The notes: generated by a model not told the origin, from the letters alone. 39,199 bases of DNA from Caldilineales bacterium (GCA_025055015.1 JANWYQ010000031.1:1-39199); one strand, 5' to 3'. Shown: positions 25,541 through 36,064, counted from the first letter of the stretch. Numbers and translations are program-made.

Positions 25541-25939
25541 ATGCTGCGCAATGTGCTGATCGCCAAGATCCACCGGGCCACGGTCACCGCGGCGGACCTG
25601 CACTACGTCGGCTCCATCACCCTGGACCCGGAGCTGATGGAGCTGGCGGGCATCCTGCCGTGGGAACGGGTGCAAGTGGTGGACATTGACAACGGCAACC
25701 GGCTGGAGACCTACGTCATCCCCGGCCGACGCGGGGCGCGCGAGGTGCAGCTCAACGGCGCGGCCGCGCGGCTGGTGGCGCCCGGCGACAAGGTGATCGT
25801 CATGGCCTACGCCTGGGCGGACATGGCCGATCTGGCCAACCATCGCCCCGTAGTCTTGCTGATGGGCGAGGGGAACCAGGTGCGCAAGGTGTACCGGCCC
25901 GACCCCGCCATCCTCCACGCCGAAGACCAGGAGGGGTGA
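25541..25939 (+). CDS. panD: Aspartate 1-decarboxylase (pyruvoyl enzyme)
   Basis: 132 residues. MLRNVLIAKIHRATVTAAD followed by YVGS places the self-cleavage site at Gly24-Ser25, the same numbering as E. coli PanD. Lys9 and the GNRLETYVI segment are conserved, as is the second-half motif NGAAARLVAPGDKVIVMAY. Cleavage makes a pyruvoyl group from Ser25, and the enzyme converts aspartate to beta-alanine for pantothenate/CoA. It is unusual to find it between two sugar epimerases: it starts 4 bp after one and overlaps the next as TGATG, so it is co-transcribed with glycan genes. Confidence 0.93.
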   Translation: MLRNVLIAKIHRATVTAADLHYVGSITLDPELMELAGILPWERVQVVDIDNGNRLETYVIPGRRGAREVQLNGAAARLVAPGDKVIVMAYAWADMADLANHRPVVLLMGEGNQVRKVYRPDPAILHAEDQEG

Positions 25940-27087
25940 TGACCACCGTCCTGGTGACCGGCGGCGCCGGGTTCATCGGCTCCCACACGGTGGACTTGCT
26001 GCTGGCCCGCGGCTACCGGGTGCGCATCCTGGACGCTCTGCTGCCTCCGGTGCACCGCGGCGGCCAGCCGCCCGACTACCTGCCGGCGGACGCAGAGCTG
26101 CTGGTGGGCGACGTGCGCGACCGGGCGGCGCTGCGCCGCGCCTTGGAGGGGGTGGAGCTGGTCGTGCACCTGGCCGCATACCAGGACTACTTGACCGACT
26201 TCAGCCGCTTTTTCGACGTCAACGCCACCGGGACCGCGCTGCTCTACGAGCTGATCGTCAACGAGCGGCTGCCGGTGCGCAAGGTGGTGGTGGCCAGCAG
26301 CCAGGCGGTCTACGGTGAGGGCAAGTACCGCTGCCCGCGGGACGGCGTGCAGTATCCACCGCTGCGGCCGGAGAGCCAGCTGCGCGCCGGCCAGTGGGAG
26401 GTGCGCTGCCCCGCCTGCGGCCGGCCCATGCAGCTCTGCCCCACCGACGAGGCGGTGGTCAACCCCCACAACCAGTACGCCATGTCCAAGCACGCGCAGG
26501 AGATGATTGCCCTGAACCTAGGCCAGCGCTACGGCATTCCCACGGTGGCCCTGCGCTACTCCATCACCCAAGGGCCGCGGCAGAGCTTCCGCAACGCCTA
26601 CTCCGGCATCTGCCGCATCTTCGTCACCCGCCTGCTGGCCGGCCGCGCGCCCGTGGCCTACGAGGACGGCCGCCAGCTGCGGGACTACGTCTCCGTGGAA
26701 GACGTGGCCCGAGCCAACCTGCTGGCGCTGGAGGACCCGCGCGCCGACTACCAGGCCTTCAACGTCGGCGGCGGCCAGGCTGTCAGCGTGCTGGAGTACG
26801 CCGCGTTGGCGGCCGAGGTGCTGGGCGTGGACATCCCCGTGCAGGTGCCGGGGGAGTATCGCTTCGGCGACACCCGTCACATCGTGTCCGACATCGGCAA
26901 GCTCCAGGCGCTGGGCTGGCAGCCCCAGACCTCCCTGCGCCAGATCATCGCCGACTACGCGGAGTGGGCCAGCCGCCAGCCCGACCTGCAGGACTACTCC
27001 GAGCGCGCCGAGCAAGTGATGAAGGCCGTGGGCGCGGTGCGCCGAGCCGCTGTCTTGCCCGCGCCGGCCGGGAGTCGCCTATGCTGA
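25939..27087 (+). CDS. NAD-dependent sugar epimerase/dehydratase with a Cys4 insert (extended SDR)
   Basis: 382 residues from ATG 25939 (a GTG one codon earlier is possible). Rossmann motif VTGGAGFIGSH; catalytic Tyr180-xxx-Lys184 in NQYAMSK; SSQAVYGEG. Between VYGEG and the catalytic Tyr is an insertion with Cys132, Cys157, Cys160 and Cys167 (C-x24-CPAC-x6-C), resembling a zinc knuckle. Similar insertions occur, as I recall, in dTDP-L-rhamnose 4-epimerase-like SDRs of actinobacteria and Burkholderia; that assignment is tentative. It overlaps the downstream kinase by 7 bp. It acts on an NDP-sugar in the cytoplasm. Confidence 0.82.
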   Translation: MTTVLVTGGAGFIGSHTVDLLLARGYRVRILDALLPPVHRGGQPPDYLPADAELLVGDVRDRAALRRALEGVELVVHLAAYQDYLTDFSRFFDVNATGTALLYELIVNERLPVRKVVVASSQAVYGEGKYRCPRDGVQYPPLRPESQLRAGQWEVRCPACGRPMQLCPTDEAVVNPHNQYAMSKHAQEMIALNLGQRYGIPTVALRYSITQGPRQSFRNAYSGICRIFVTRLLAGRAPVAYEDGRQLRDYVSVEDVARANLLALEDPRADYQAFNVGGGQAVSVLEYAALAAEVLGVDIPVQVPGEYRFGDTRHIVSDIGKLQALGWQPQTSLRQIIADYAEWASRQPDLQDYSERAEQVMKAVGAVRRAAVLPAPAGSRLC

Positions 27088-28199
27088 TCGCCCGCGCGCC
27101 TGTGCGCATCAGCCTGGCCGGCGGCGGCACCGACCTACCGGCCTACTACACCCAGTACGGCGGCGCGGTGATCAACACCACGGTGGACAAGTACTTCTAC
27201 GTGGTGCTGCGGGTCTACGACGGCGACACCTTGCAGATCACCTCGTCCGACTACCGCACCTTCTACCGCCAGGACCCCGCGGTGGACGAGAGCTCCCTCC
27301 CCGACGACGGCATCTTAGAGCTGCCGCGCGCAGTGCTGCACGCCTTCGGCATCCGCCGCGGCCTCTCCATGTTCCTGGCCTCGGAGATCCCTCCCGGCAC
27401 CGGCCTGGGCTCCTCCAGCGCGGTCACCGTGGCCATCCTCAAAGCCTTGAGCACCGCCTGCGGCGAGCACCTCACCAAGGCGGAGCTGGCCGAGCTGGCC
27501 TGCTACCTGGAGCTGGAGGAGATGCGCATGCCCATCGGCAAGCAGGACCAGTATGCGGCGGCATTCGGCGGGCTGAACGAGATCGTCTTCACCGCCGACG
27601 GCGCACAGGTGACCCCCCTAGACCTGCCGTGGGACACGCGGCAGCGGCTCCAGAGCCACCTGATGCTCTTCTTCACCGGCCACGCCCGCAACTCCGCCGC
27701 TATCCTGAAGCAGCAGAGCGCGGCCAGCCGCCAGCCCAGCTCCGCCACCGTGGAGGCGCTGCACCGGGTGAAGGCCATGGTGGCCGACGTAAAGCGTGCC
27801 TTCGTCACCGGCGATCTGGACGCGTTCGGCGAGCTGCTGCACGAGAACTGGACCCAGAAGAAGCGCTTTGCCGCCGGCATCAGCAACGACCTGATTGACG
27901 ACAGCTACGAGACCGCCCGCCGGCTGGGCGCGCTGGGCGGCAAGATCACCGGCGCAGGCGGCGGTGGGTTCCTGATGCTCTACTGCGAGCCCCGCTTCCA
28001 GCCCCAGGTCACCGACGCGCTGGAGGCGCGCGGGCTGCGGCGCATGGACTTCCGCTTCGACAGCACCGGCGCGCGCGTCTTGATGAACGCCGGCCTGACC
28101 CTGGCCTCCACCACCGCGCGTAGCCGCCTCTTGGCGCTGTTGCAGCGGCTGGGGCGGCCCGTCCTGCCCATCCCGGCCGACTGGAGGATGGTGCGATGA
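27081..28199 (+). CDS. GHMP-family kinase, D-glycero-D-manno-heptose 7-phosphate kinase-like (HddA-like)
   Basis: 372 residues starting MLIARAPVRISLAGGGTDLPAYY, the HddA-type GHMP motif 1. ATP loop PPGTGLGSSSAVTVA lies at about 103-117, and motif 3 GGKITGAGGGGFLMLYC near the C-terminus. HddA phosphorylates heptose 7-phosphate at C1 in the GDP-D-glycero-alpha-D-manno-heptose pathway. GmhA- and GmhB-like genes two and three positions downstream complete three of the four steps. Fucokinase-like activity is the main alternative. The start overlaps the SDR gene; the frame is open further upstream but lacks kinase-like sequence there. Confidence 0.82.
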   Translation: MLIARAPVRISLAGGGTDLPAYYTQYGGAVINTTVDKYFYVVLRVYDGDTLQITSSDYRTFYRQDPAVDESSLPDDGILELPRAVLHAFGIRRGLSMFLASEIPPGTGLGSSSAVTVAILKALSTACGEHLTKAELAELACYLELEEMRMPIGKQDQYAAAFGGLNEIVFTADGAQVTPLDLPWDTRQRLQSHLMLFFTGHARNSAAILKQQSAASRQPSSATVEALHRVKAMVADVKRAFVTGDLDAFGELLHENWTQKKRFAAGISNDLIDDSYETARRLGALGGKITGAGGGGFLMLYCEPRFQPQVTDALEARGLRRMDFRFDSTGARVLMNAGLTLASTTARSRLLALLQRLGRPVLPIPADWRMVR

Positions 28200-29686
28200 G
28201 TCGCACGACGCAGCGGCGGCTGATCCTGGCGCTAGTGGTGCTGGACGCGGTCGCCGTGTCCCTGGCCCTGGCGCTGGCCTACTGGCTGCGCATCGGCAGC
28301 GGCCTCCTCCCGGAGCGGCCTTTCGAGGACCCCGTGGTCTACCTGCGCATGAGCGCGCTGACGGTGCCCATCTGGCTGGCCATCTTCGCGCTGAACCGGC
28401 TGTACGACCTGCGCTTCACCCTGGCCGGGCTGGAGATGTATGTGCAGGTGGCTCGATCCTGCCTGTACGGCGTGGCTGCGGTGGTGCTGCTCAGCTACTT
28501 CGTGCGGTTGGCCGTCCTCAGCCGGGGGTGGCTGCTGCTGGCGTGGCTGTTCGGCGTGCTGCTGGTAGGCGGCGGCCGTTTCCTCTTCCGGCGGCTGGTC
28601 TATGCCCTGCGCCGACGGGGGCGGCTGCGTTCCCGCGCGGTGATCGTGGGCGCCAACGAGCAGGGACGGGCCATCGCGCGCCAGTTCCAGGCCGCCCGCC
28701 GGGCCGGCGTCGAGGTGGTGGGCTTCATTGACGACTTCCTGCCTGCCGGCGCGCTGGTGCCCCTGGACGACACCCGACCCTCGGCCGCAACCCTGCGGGT
28801 GCTGGGCGGGCCCGACCGCCTGGCCGAGGCGGTGCGCACCTACGGCGTCTCCGAGGTGGTGGTGGTGACCAACGCTGTGGCCTGGGAGACCTTCCAGGAG
28901 ATCCTGCGGGCCGCGCACGGCAGCGTCAACGGCGACGACCTGCCGGTGGAGATCAAGCTCTCCCCCGGCTTCTACGAGATCCTCACCACCGGCGTGCGGG
29001 TCACCCAGGACGCCTACGTGCCCTTGTTGGTCGTCAACCGCCAGCGCATCACCGGCGCAGACGCAGTGCTCAAGGGGCTGCTGGACTACACCCTCTCTCT
29101 GGCCGCGTTGGCTGTTGCCTGGCCCTTCATGTTGGGCGTGGCCCTGGCCCTGCGCCTGTTCACCCGCGGGCCGGTGATCGAACGGCATCAGGTGCTGGCC
29201 GCCGGCGGCGGCACCTTCACCACCTGGAAGTTCCACACCGGCTTAGGCCACACCCCGCGGCCCCGCTTCACCCATCCCCTCAGCGACGTGCTGGACAGCC
29301 TGGCCCTGGCCAACGGCGCGTCGGCGGTGGCCCTGCCGGCGGAGCAGGTGCTGGGCCTGCAGCGCTTCCTCTACGCCACCGGCCTCGACAAGCTGCCGCA
29401 GATCGTCAACGTGCTGCGCGGGGAGATGAGCTGGGTAGGGCCCCGTACCATCTCCGTGGGTCAGGTAGAGGTGCACTCCCCCTGGCTGCCCAACCTGCTG
29501 ACGGTCAAGCCGGGGCTGACGGGGCCGTGGGCCGTGGGCGACAAGCGCACGCTGGACGAGGAGATGCGCCTGACGTTGTACTACATTCGCAACTGGACCA
29601 TCTGGCTGGACCTGCAGATCTTGGCCGGCACGGCGCGACGGGTGCTGCGGCTGGAGCGCGCCAAGGCCCAGCTGCCAGAGCGGTGA
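28196..29686 (+). CDS. Large polyprenyl-phosphate phosphoglycosyl transferase-like protein with altered catalytic dyad
   Basis: 496 residues with a WbaP/WcaJ-like layout: four N-terminal transmembrane helices (about 10-130), a Rossmann-like CoA-binding domain (AVIVGANEQGRAIARQF and VVGFIDD), then a C-terminal sugar-transferase domain from about 295. The core is degenerate. KFRT has become KFHT, and the Asp-Glu dyad of LDELPQ reads Asp398-Lys399 (GLDKLPQ). [13 protein letters not shown] and KPGLTGPWAV are kept. The dyad Asp is the covalent nucleophile and the Glu assists in studied members, so activity is uncertain: it may be altered, regulatory or inactive. It overlaps the kinase gene by 4 bp. 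Confidence 0.8.
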   Translation: MSRTTQRRLILALVVLDAVAVSLALALAYWLRIGSGLLPERPFEDPVVYLRMSALTVPIWLAIFALNRLYDLRFTLAGLEMYVQVARSCLYGVAAVVLLSYFVRLAVLSRGWLLLAWLFGVLLVGGGRFLFRRLVYALRRRGRLRSRAVIVGANEQGRAIARQFQAARRAGVEVVGFIDDFLPAGALVPLDDTRPSAATLRVLGGPDRLAEAVRTYGVSEVVVVTNAVAWETFQEILRAAHGSVNGDDLPVEIKLSPGFYEILTTGVRVTQDAYVPLLVVNRQRITGADAVLKGLLDYTLSLAALAVAWPFMLGVALALRLFTRGPVIERHQVLAAGGGTFTTWKFHTGLGHTPRPRFTHPLSDVLDSLALANGASAVALPAEQVLGLQRFLYATGLDKLPQIVNVLRGEMSWVGPRTISVGQVEVHSPWLPNLLTVKPGLTGPWAVGDKRTLDEEMRLTLYYIRNWTIWLDLQILAGTARRVLRLERAKAQLPER

Positions 29687-29694
29687 GAGGGACC

Positions 29695-30348
29695 ATGACC
29701 GAACCACAGATGCCAGCGGACCCGGCGGTGGGCGAGTACCTGGCACAGGTGCGCGGGGTGCTGGCCCGGCTGTCGCCGGAGCAGATCACGGCTGCGGTGG
29801 ACCTACTGTTGGACACGTGGCGCCGGCGGGCGCGGGTGTACGTGTGCGGTAACGGCGGCAGCGCGGCCATCGCCTCCCACTTCGCCGGCGACCTGAACAA
29901 GGGGGCCAACGTGGCGGGGCGCCATCGCTTTCGCGCCGTGGCCTTGGTGGACAACGTGCCGGCGCTGATGGCCTGGAGCAACGACGAGGGCTACCACGTG
30001 GGGCTGATGGAGCCGCTGCGCAACTTCGTCGAGCCCGGCGATCTGGTGATCGGCATCAGCGGCAGCGGCAACTCGGCCAACGTGGTGGCAGCCATCGAGC
30101 TGGCCAACGCCGTGGGCGCCTCCACCCTGGCCCTGTGCGGCTTCGACGGCGGCCGCCTGCGCCGGCTGAGCCAGGTGGCGGTGCACGTGCCCTCCCACAG
30201 CATGGAGCAGGTGGAGGACGCGTTCACGGTGATCTGCCACGTGCTGCTGTACACCCTGCGCCGCCGCATTCGCCACGAGCCGCCGGCCCAGAACCCCCTG
30301 CTGGCCAGCGCAACGGACGCCTATCCGGGGGAGCTGGACCATGGGTGA
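29695..30348 (+). CDS. gmhA: SIS-domain sugar-phosphate isomerase, sedoheptulose-7-phosphate isomerase-like
   Basis: 217 residues. VYVCGNGGSAAIASHFAGDL (about 48-67) and GDLVIGISGSGNSANVV are the SIS-domain phosphosugar-binding loops. GmhA converts sedoheptulose 7-phosphate to D-glycero-D-manno-heptose 7-phosphate, the first heptose step. The ATG follows GAGAGGGACC; an earlier in-frame ATG lies inside the previous gene and is unlikely. It overlaps gmhB by 8 bp. The gmhA label rests on family motifs plus the adjacent HddA- and GmhB-like genes. Confidence 0.85.
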   Translation: MTEPQMPADPAVGEYLAQVRGVLARLSPEQITAAVDLLLDTWRRRARVYVCGNGGSAAIASHFAGDLNKGANVAGRHRFRAVALVDNVPALMAWSNDEGYHVGLMEPLRNFVEPGDLVIGISGSGNSANVVAAIELANAVGASTLALCGFDGGRLRRLSQVAVHVPSHSMEQVEDAFTVICHVLLYTLRRRIRHEPPAQNPLLASATDAYPGELDHG

Positions 30349-30940
30349 CGCTCCCTTGGGGCGGGCGGTGTTCCTGGACCGCGATGGCGTGATCGTCGTG
30401 AACCACACCGACTACGTGCGGTCGTGGGAACAGGTGCAGTTCTTGCCCGGCGCGCTGGACGCCCTGCGGCGGCTGGCCGGCACCCCGCTGGCGGTGGTGG
30501 TGGTCACCAACCAGTCGGCGGTCGGGCGAGGGCTGATGTCCCTGGACCAGATGTGGGCCATCAACGCCGGCATCGCGGCCACGGTGTCCGTGCAGGGTGG
30601 GCGCTTGGACCGGGTGTACGCGTGTCCCCATCGGCCTGACGAGGGGTGCGCCTGCCGCAAGCCGGCGCCCGGCATGTTGCTGGCGGCTGCGGCCGACATG
30701 GGACTGGACCTGTCCCGATCCTACCTAGTGGGGGACGCGGTGAGCGACGTAGAGGCGGCGATGGCGGTGGGCGCGCAGCCGATCCTGGTGCTCACCGGCC
30801 GCGGCGAAGCGCAGCGGGCCGGGCTGCGCGCGAAGGGCTACGACGTGCCGGTGGTCGCCGACCTGGCGGAAGCGGTGGCGTGGATCCTAGCGCGCGAGAC
30901 GGGGGACGGCGATCGGCAATCGGCGGATGGTGTCGGCTAG
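30341..30940 (+). CDS. gmhB: HAD-family D-glycero-D-manno-heptose 1,7-bisphosphate 7-phosphatase
   Basis: 199 residues. HAD motif I is FLDRDGV with Asp13 and Asp15, motif II VVTNQSAVGRG and motif IV VGDAVSDVEAA. The GmhB zinc loop is present: Cys95-x-His97 ... Cys103-x-Cys105 (CPHRPDEGCACRKP). It removes the 7-phosphate from heptose 1,7-bisphosphate, giving heptose 1-phosphate for nucleotidyl transfer. Last gene of the glycan operon, followed by a hairpin. Histidinol-phosphatase is an alternative within the family, but the neighbours favour the heptose role. Confidence 0.88.
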   Translation: MGDAPLGRAVFLDRDGVIVVNHTDYVRSWEQVQFLPGALDALRRLAGTPLAVVVVTNQSAVGRGLMSLDQMWAINAGIAATVSVQGGRLDRVYACPHRPDEGCACRKPAPGMLLAAAADMGLDLSRSYLVGDAVSDVEAAMAVGAQPILVLTGRGEAQRAGLRAKGYDVPVVADLAEAVAWILARETGDGDRQSADGVG

Positions 30941-30990
30941 CCGGCCGCACGATGGGCGCTGGGAGACCTGGCTGCTCAACCTGGCCAGCA

Positions 30991-31027
30991 AAGAAGGGTG
31001 CGCGCCGCAACCGGCCGCACCCTTCTT
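30991..31027 (+). terminator. 12-bp perfect hairpin ending the glycan operon
   Basis: AAGAAGGGTGCG (30991-31002) pairs perfectly with CGCACCCTTCTT (31016-31027). The U-rich 3' arm CTTCTTCGT is only partly T-rich, but position and stem strength suit a terminator. Confidence 0.65.
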
Positions 31028-31038
31028 CGTGTGACGGA

Positions 31039-31246
31039 GCTCGCACCGGGGTGTGCGTATGGGTTCGCACCTAGGGGTGCGAACTCCGCATTCGGAACTC
31101 GTTCGCACCAGGGGGTGCGAACTCCGCAGCGCGGTTGGCATTGCGGTTCGCACCTGGGGGTGCGAACTTCGCGGGAAATGACCTTTTGCCTGCGGAGGGA
31201 GGCGCCCCCAGGCGCCGGCGGGTTGTTCGCACCGGGTGGTGCGAAC
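31039..31246. repeat. Array of four 22-bp palindromes (plus one degenerate), left copy
   Basis: The palindrome GTTCGCACC-N4-GGTGCGAAC occurs perfectly at 31063-31084, 31101-31122, 31146-31167 and 31225-31246, with loops TAGG, AGGG, TGGG and GGGT. A degenerate relative is at 31039-31060. An additional palindrome, GGCGCC-CCCA-GGCGCC, lies at 31201-31216. Unit spacing is irregular (16 to 57 bp) and intervening bases differ, so it is not a CRISPR. Together with the terminator and heptamers it fills the 367-bp gap between gmhB and eno, where no gene is seen. Confidence 0.9.
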
Positions 31247-31259
31247 TCCACGGTGGACT

Positions 31260-31301
31260 GTTTACCGTTTACCGTTCACTGTTCACCGTCTACCGTTCAC
31301 C
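31260..31301. repeat. Heptamer array, six GTTYACY-type units
   Basis: Six head-to-tail 7-bp units in perfect register: GTTTACC, GTTTACC, GTTCACT, GTTCACC, GTCTACC, GTTCACC. The array ends 6 bp from the eno stop codon and 13 bp from the last palindrome. Confidence 0.9.
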
Positions 31302-31307
31302 GCCCCC

Positions 31308-33762
<2,455 letters not shown>

Positions 33763-33798
33763 GAGGGAGCTCCTGGGGGATGGACCGTCCTGCGCACT

Positions 33799-33871
33799 GC
33801 GTAACTCACACCTCGTAACCCCAATGAAAAAGCTACACGGCACGAGTTACGTACTACGCATTACCGGTTAC
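33799..33871. repeat. Degenerate heptamer arrays (NNNTTAC/NNGTAAC type)
   Basis: GCGTAAC, TCACACC, TCGTAAC (33799-33819) and GAGTTAC, GTACTAC, GCATTAC, CGGTTAC (33844-33871) keep a 7-bp register. The second array ends directly beside the acyl-CoA synthetase stop codon (33873-33875). The units are more diverged than the GGTGAAC type. Confidence 0.65.
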
Positions 33872-33872
33872 T

Positions 33873-35972
33873 TCACTTCAGTACCAACCGCATGTCAATG
33901 CCCAGCGCGCCCTTGCCGCGCTCGAACACCATCAAGGGGTTGATGTCCAACTCGACGATCTCTGGGAAGTCCGTGACCAGTTGGCTCAGCCGCAACATCA
34001 CGTCCACAATCGCGTCTAGGTCGCTGGGAGGCTCCCCGCGCACGCCCTTGAGCAGAGAGTAGGAGCGGATCTCGCTCAGCATCTCCCGCGCCTGCTCGCG
34101 GTCAATGGGTGCGACGCGGAAGGTGACGTCCTTGAGGGCCTCCACGTAGATGCCGCCCAGGCCGAACACCAGCAGCGGCCCGAACTGCGGGTCGCGGTTC
34201 ATACCCAACAGCACCTCCTTGCCCCCGCGCACCTGCTGCTGCACCAGACAGCCCCAGATCTCGGCCGTGGGCTGGTAGCGCTGGGCGCGGTAGACCATGA
34301 GGTCGAAGGCGTCTCGCACCTGGTCGGCCGTCTGCAGGTTCAGCTTGACGCCGCCGATGTCGGTCTTGTGCAGGATGTCGGGCGAGGCGATCTTAAGCAC
34401 CACCGGGAAGCCGATCTCCTCGGCGGCCGCCGCGGCCTGGTCGGGCGTCTTGGCCAAGACCGATTTGGGGAAGGGAATGCCGTAGGCGGCCTGGATGGTG
34501 CGCGCTTCGGCGTCGCCGATGGTCAGGCGGCCGTCGGCCCGCACCCGGCGCAGCACCTCGGCCACCGCCTCTCGGTCCACCTCGAAGCGCTCGATCTTGG
34601 GCACGGGCCGCTCCTGCCAGCGCTTCTGGCGCACCATCGCTGCCAGCGCGTTGACGGCCCGCTCCGGCACCGGGTAGTTGGGCAGGCCATGCTCCACCAA
34701 GATGCGCTCGCCCGCGGCGATGGTCTGCTTGCCCATGAAGGCGGTGAGGATCGGCTTGCCGCTGCGCTTGGCCACGGCCGTGACGGCCGCTGCCGTCTCC
34801 TGGATCTGGGTCATGATCTGGGGCGTCAGGATCACCAGGATGGCGCCCACGTTGGGGTCGTCGGCCACGGCGTTGATGGCCAGGGCGTAGCGGTCGGCCA
34901 TGGCGTCGCCCAGCACGTCCACCGGGTTGAGCACGCTGGCGGCCGGCGGCAGGCCCTCGCGCAGCTTGGCCTGGGTCTCGGCCGTCAGCGTGGCCAGCCG
35001 CAGGCCGGCCCGCTCCAGCGCGTCGGTGGCCATGATGCCCGGCCCGCCGGCGTTGGTGACCACGGCTACGGCGTCGGTGGCCGGCAGAGGCTGACGGGCA
35101 AAGGCCACCGCCATGTCGAACAGGTCCTGCACCGAAGTGGCCCGCAGGACGCCGGCCTGCAGGAAGGCGGCCTCGTAGGCGCGCTCGGAGCCGGCCAGGG
35201 TGCCGGTGTGGCTGGACACGGCGCGGCTGCCGGCCTGGGTGGTGCCCGATTTCACGGCGATTACCGGCTTGCGCTTGCTCACCTGGCGCGCCACCTCGAT
35301 GAAGCGCGCGCCGTCGGCGATCCCCTCCAGGTAGGCCGTGATCACGCGGCTGTTGGGGTCATCGCCCCAGGCCTGGAGGAAGTCAATCTCGTTCAGGTCC
35401 GCCTTGTTGCCCAGGCTGACGAACCGGCTGAACCCGATGCCGTCGGCCAGGGCCATGTCCAGGATGCTGGTGCACAGTGCGCCCGACTGAGACATGAAGG
35501 CGATGCCGCCCTGCTTGGGCATGCCTAGGGCAAAGCTGGCCTGCAGGGGCACAAAGGTGTCAATGATCCCCAGACAGTTGGGGCCGATCATGCGCATGCC
35601 GTAGCGCCGCACGGTGGCCAGCAGGTCCCTCTCCATAGCCAGGCCCTGCGGGCCCACCTCACGGAAGCCGGCCGTGATGACGATGATCCCGCCCACGCCT
35701 TTTTGGCCGCACTCCTCCACGACCGCCAGCACCGCCTGGCTGGGCACCACGATCACCGCCAGGTCAACCTCGCCCGGCACGGCCAGCACGCTGGGGTAGC
35801 AGCGCCGGCCCATGATCTCCTCGGCCTTGGGGTTGATGGGATAGACGTCGCCGGGGAAGCCGTGCGTGACGATGTTGTAAACGACAGCGTGGCCCAGCTT
35901 CTTCGGATCGGCGCTGGCGCCCACCACAGCTACCGAGCGAGGGTTAAAGAAGGGATCCAAAGTGAGAGCCAT
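33873..35972 (-). CDS. ADP-forming acetate/acyl-CoA synthetase, fused alpha-beta
   Basis: 699 residues. An N-terminal CoA-binding Rossmann domain (SVAVVGASADPKKLGHAVV, VYPINPKA) is followed by succinyl-CoA-ligase-like domains. The phospho-His is His255 in AVSSHTGTLAG. The C-terminal ATP-grasp domain (from about 470) ends ELDINPLMVF. It converts acyl-CoA + ADP + Pi to acid + ATP, saving energy in fermentation, or runs in reverse. The fused order matches the archaeal/Chloroflexota type. It heads a minus-strand unit with the DRTGG and eno genes. The ribosome site is weak. Substrate could be acetate or a branched/aryl acid. Confidence 0.9.
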   Translation of the reverse strand: MALTLDPFFNPRSVAVVGASADPKKLGHAVVYNIVTHGFPGDVYPINPKAEEIMGRRCYPSVLAVPGEVDLAVIVVPSQAVLAVVEECGQKGVGGIIVITAGFREVGPQGLAMERDLLATVRRYGMRMIGPNCLGIIDTFVPLQASFALGMPKQGGIAFMSQSGALCTSILDMALADGIGFSRFVSLGNKADLNEIDFLQAWGDDPNSRVITAYLEGIADGARFIEVARQVSKRKPVIAVKSGTTQAGSRAVSSHTGTLAGSERAYEAAFLQAGVLRATSVQDLFDMAVAFARQPLPATDAVAVVTNAGGPGIMATDALERAGLRLATLTAETQAKLREGLPPAASVLNPVDVLGDAMADRYALAINAVADDPNVGAILVILTPQIMTQIQETAAAVTAVAKRSGKPILTAFMGKQTIAAGERILVEHGLPNYPVPERAVNALAAMVRQKRWQERPVPKIERFEVDREAVAEVLRRVRADGRLTIGDAEARTIQAAYGIPFPKSVLAKTPDQAAAAAEEIGFPVVLKIASPDILHKTDIGGVKLNLQTADQVRDAFDLMVYRAQRYQPTAEIWGCLVQQQVRGGKEVLLGMNRDPQFGPLLVFGLGGIYVEALKDVTFRVAPIDREQAREMLSEIRSYSLLKGVRGEPPSDLDAIVDVMLRLSQLVTDFPEIVELDINPLMVFERGKGALGIDMRLVLK

Positions 35973-36064
35973 AAGTGCTCGACATAAGTAGAGGATGAGA
36001 AAAGGGGAAAAGGGACGGCTCGAAGGCTTGTGAACCCGCGAGCAAAGTGGGGAAACCGGTGCCT
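35973..36064. other. Leader of the acyl-CoA synthetase gene, no gene seen
   Basis: The stretch is purine-rich on the plus strand. GCTCG and CGAGC (around 36028-36053) could pair. I found no match to a riboswitch consensus that I can defend. Confidence 0.3.

Noticed and set aside
31039-31246. CRISPR array
   Set aside because: The repeats are short perfect palindromes with irregular spacing and unlike intervals, no leader and no cas genes in the window.
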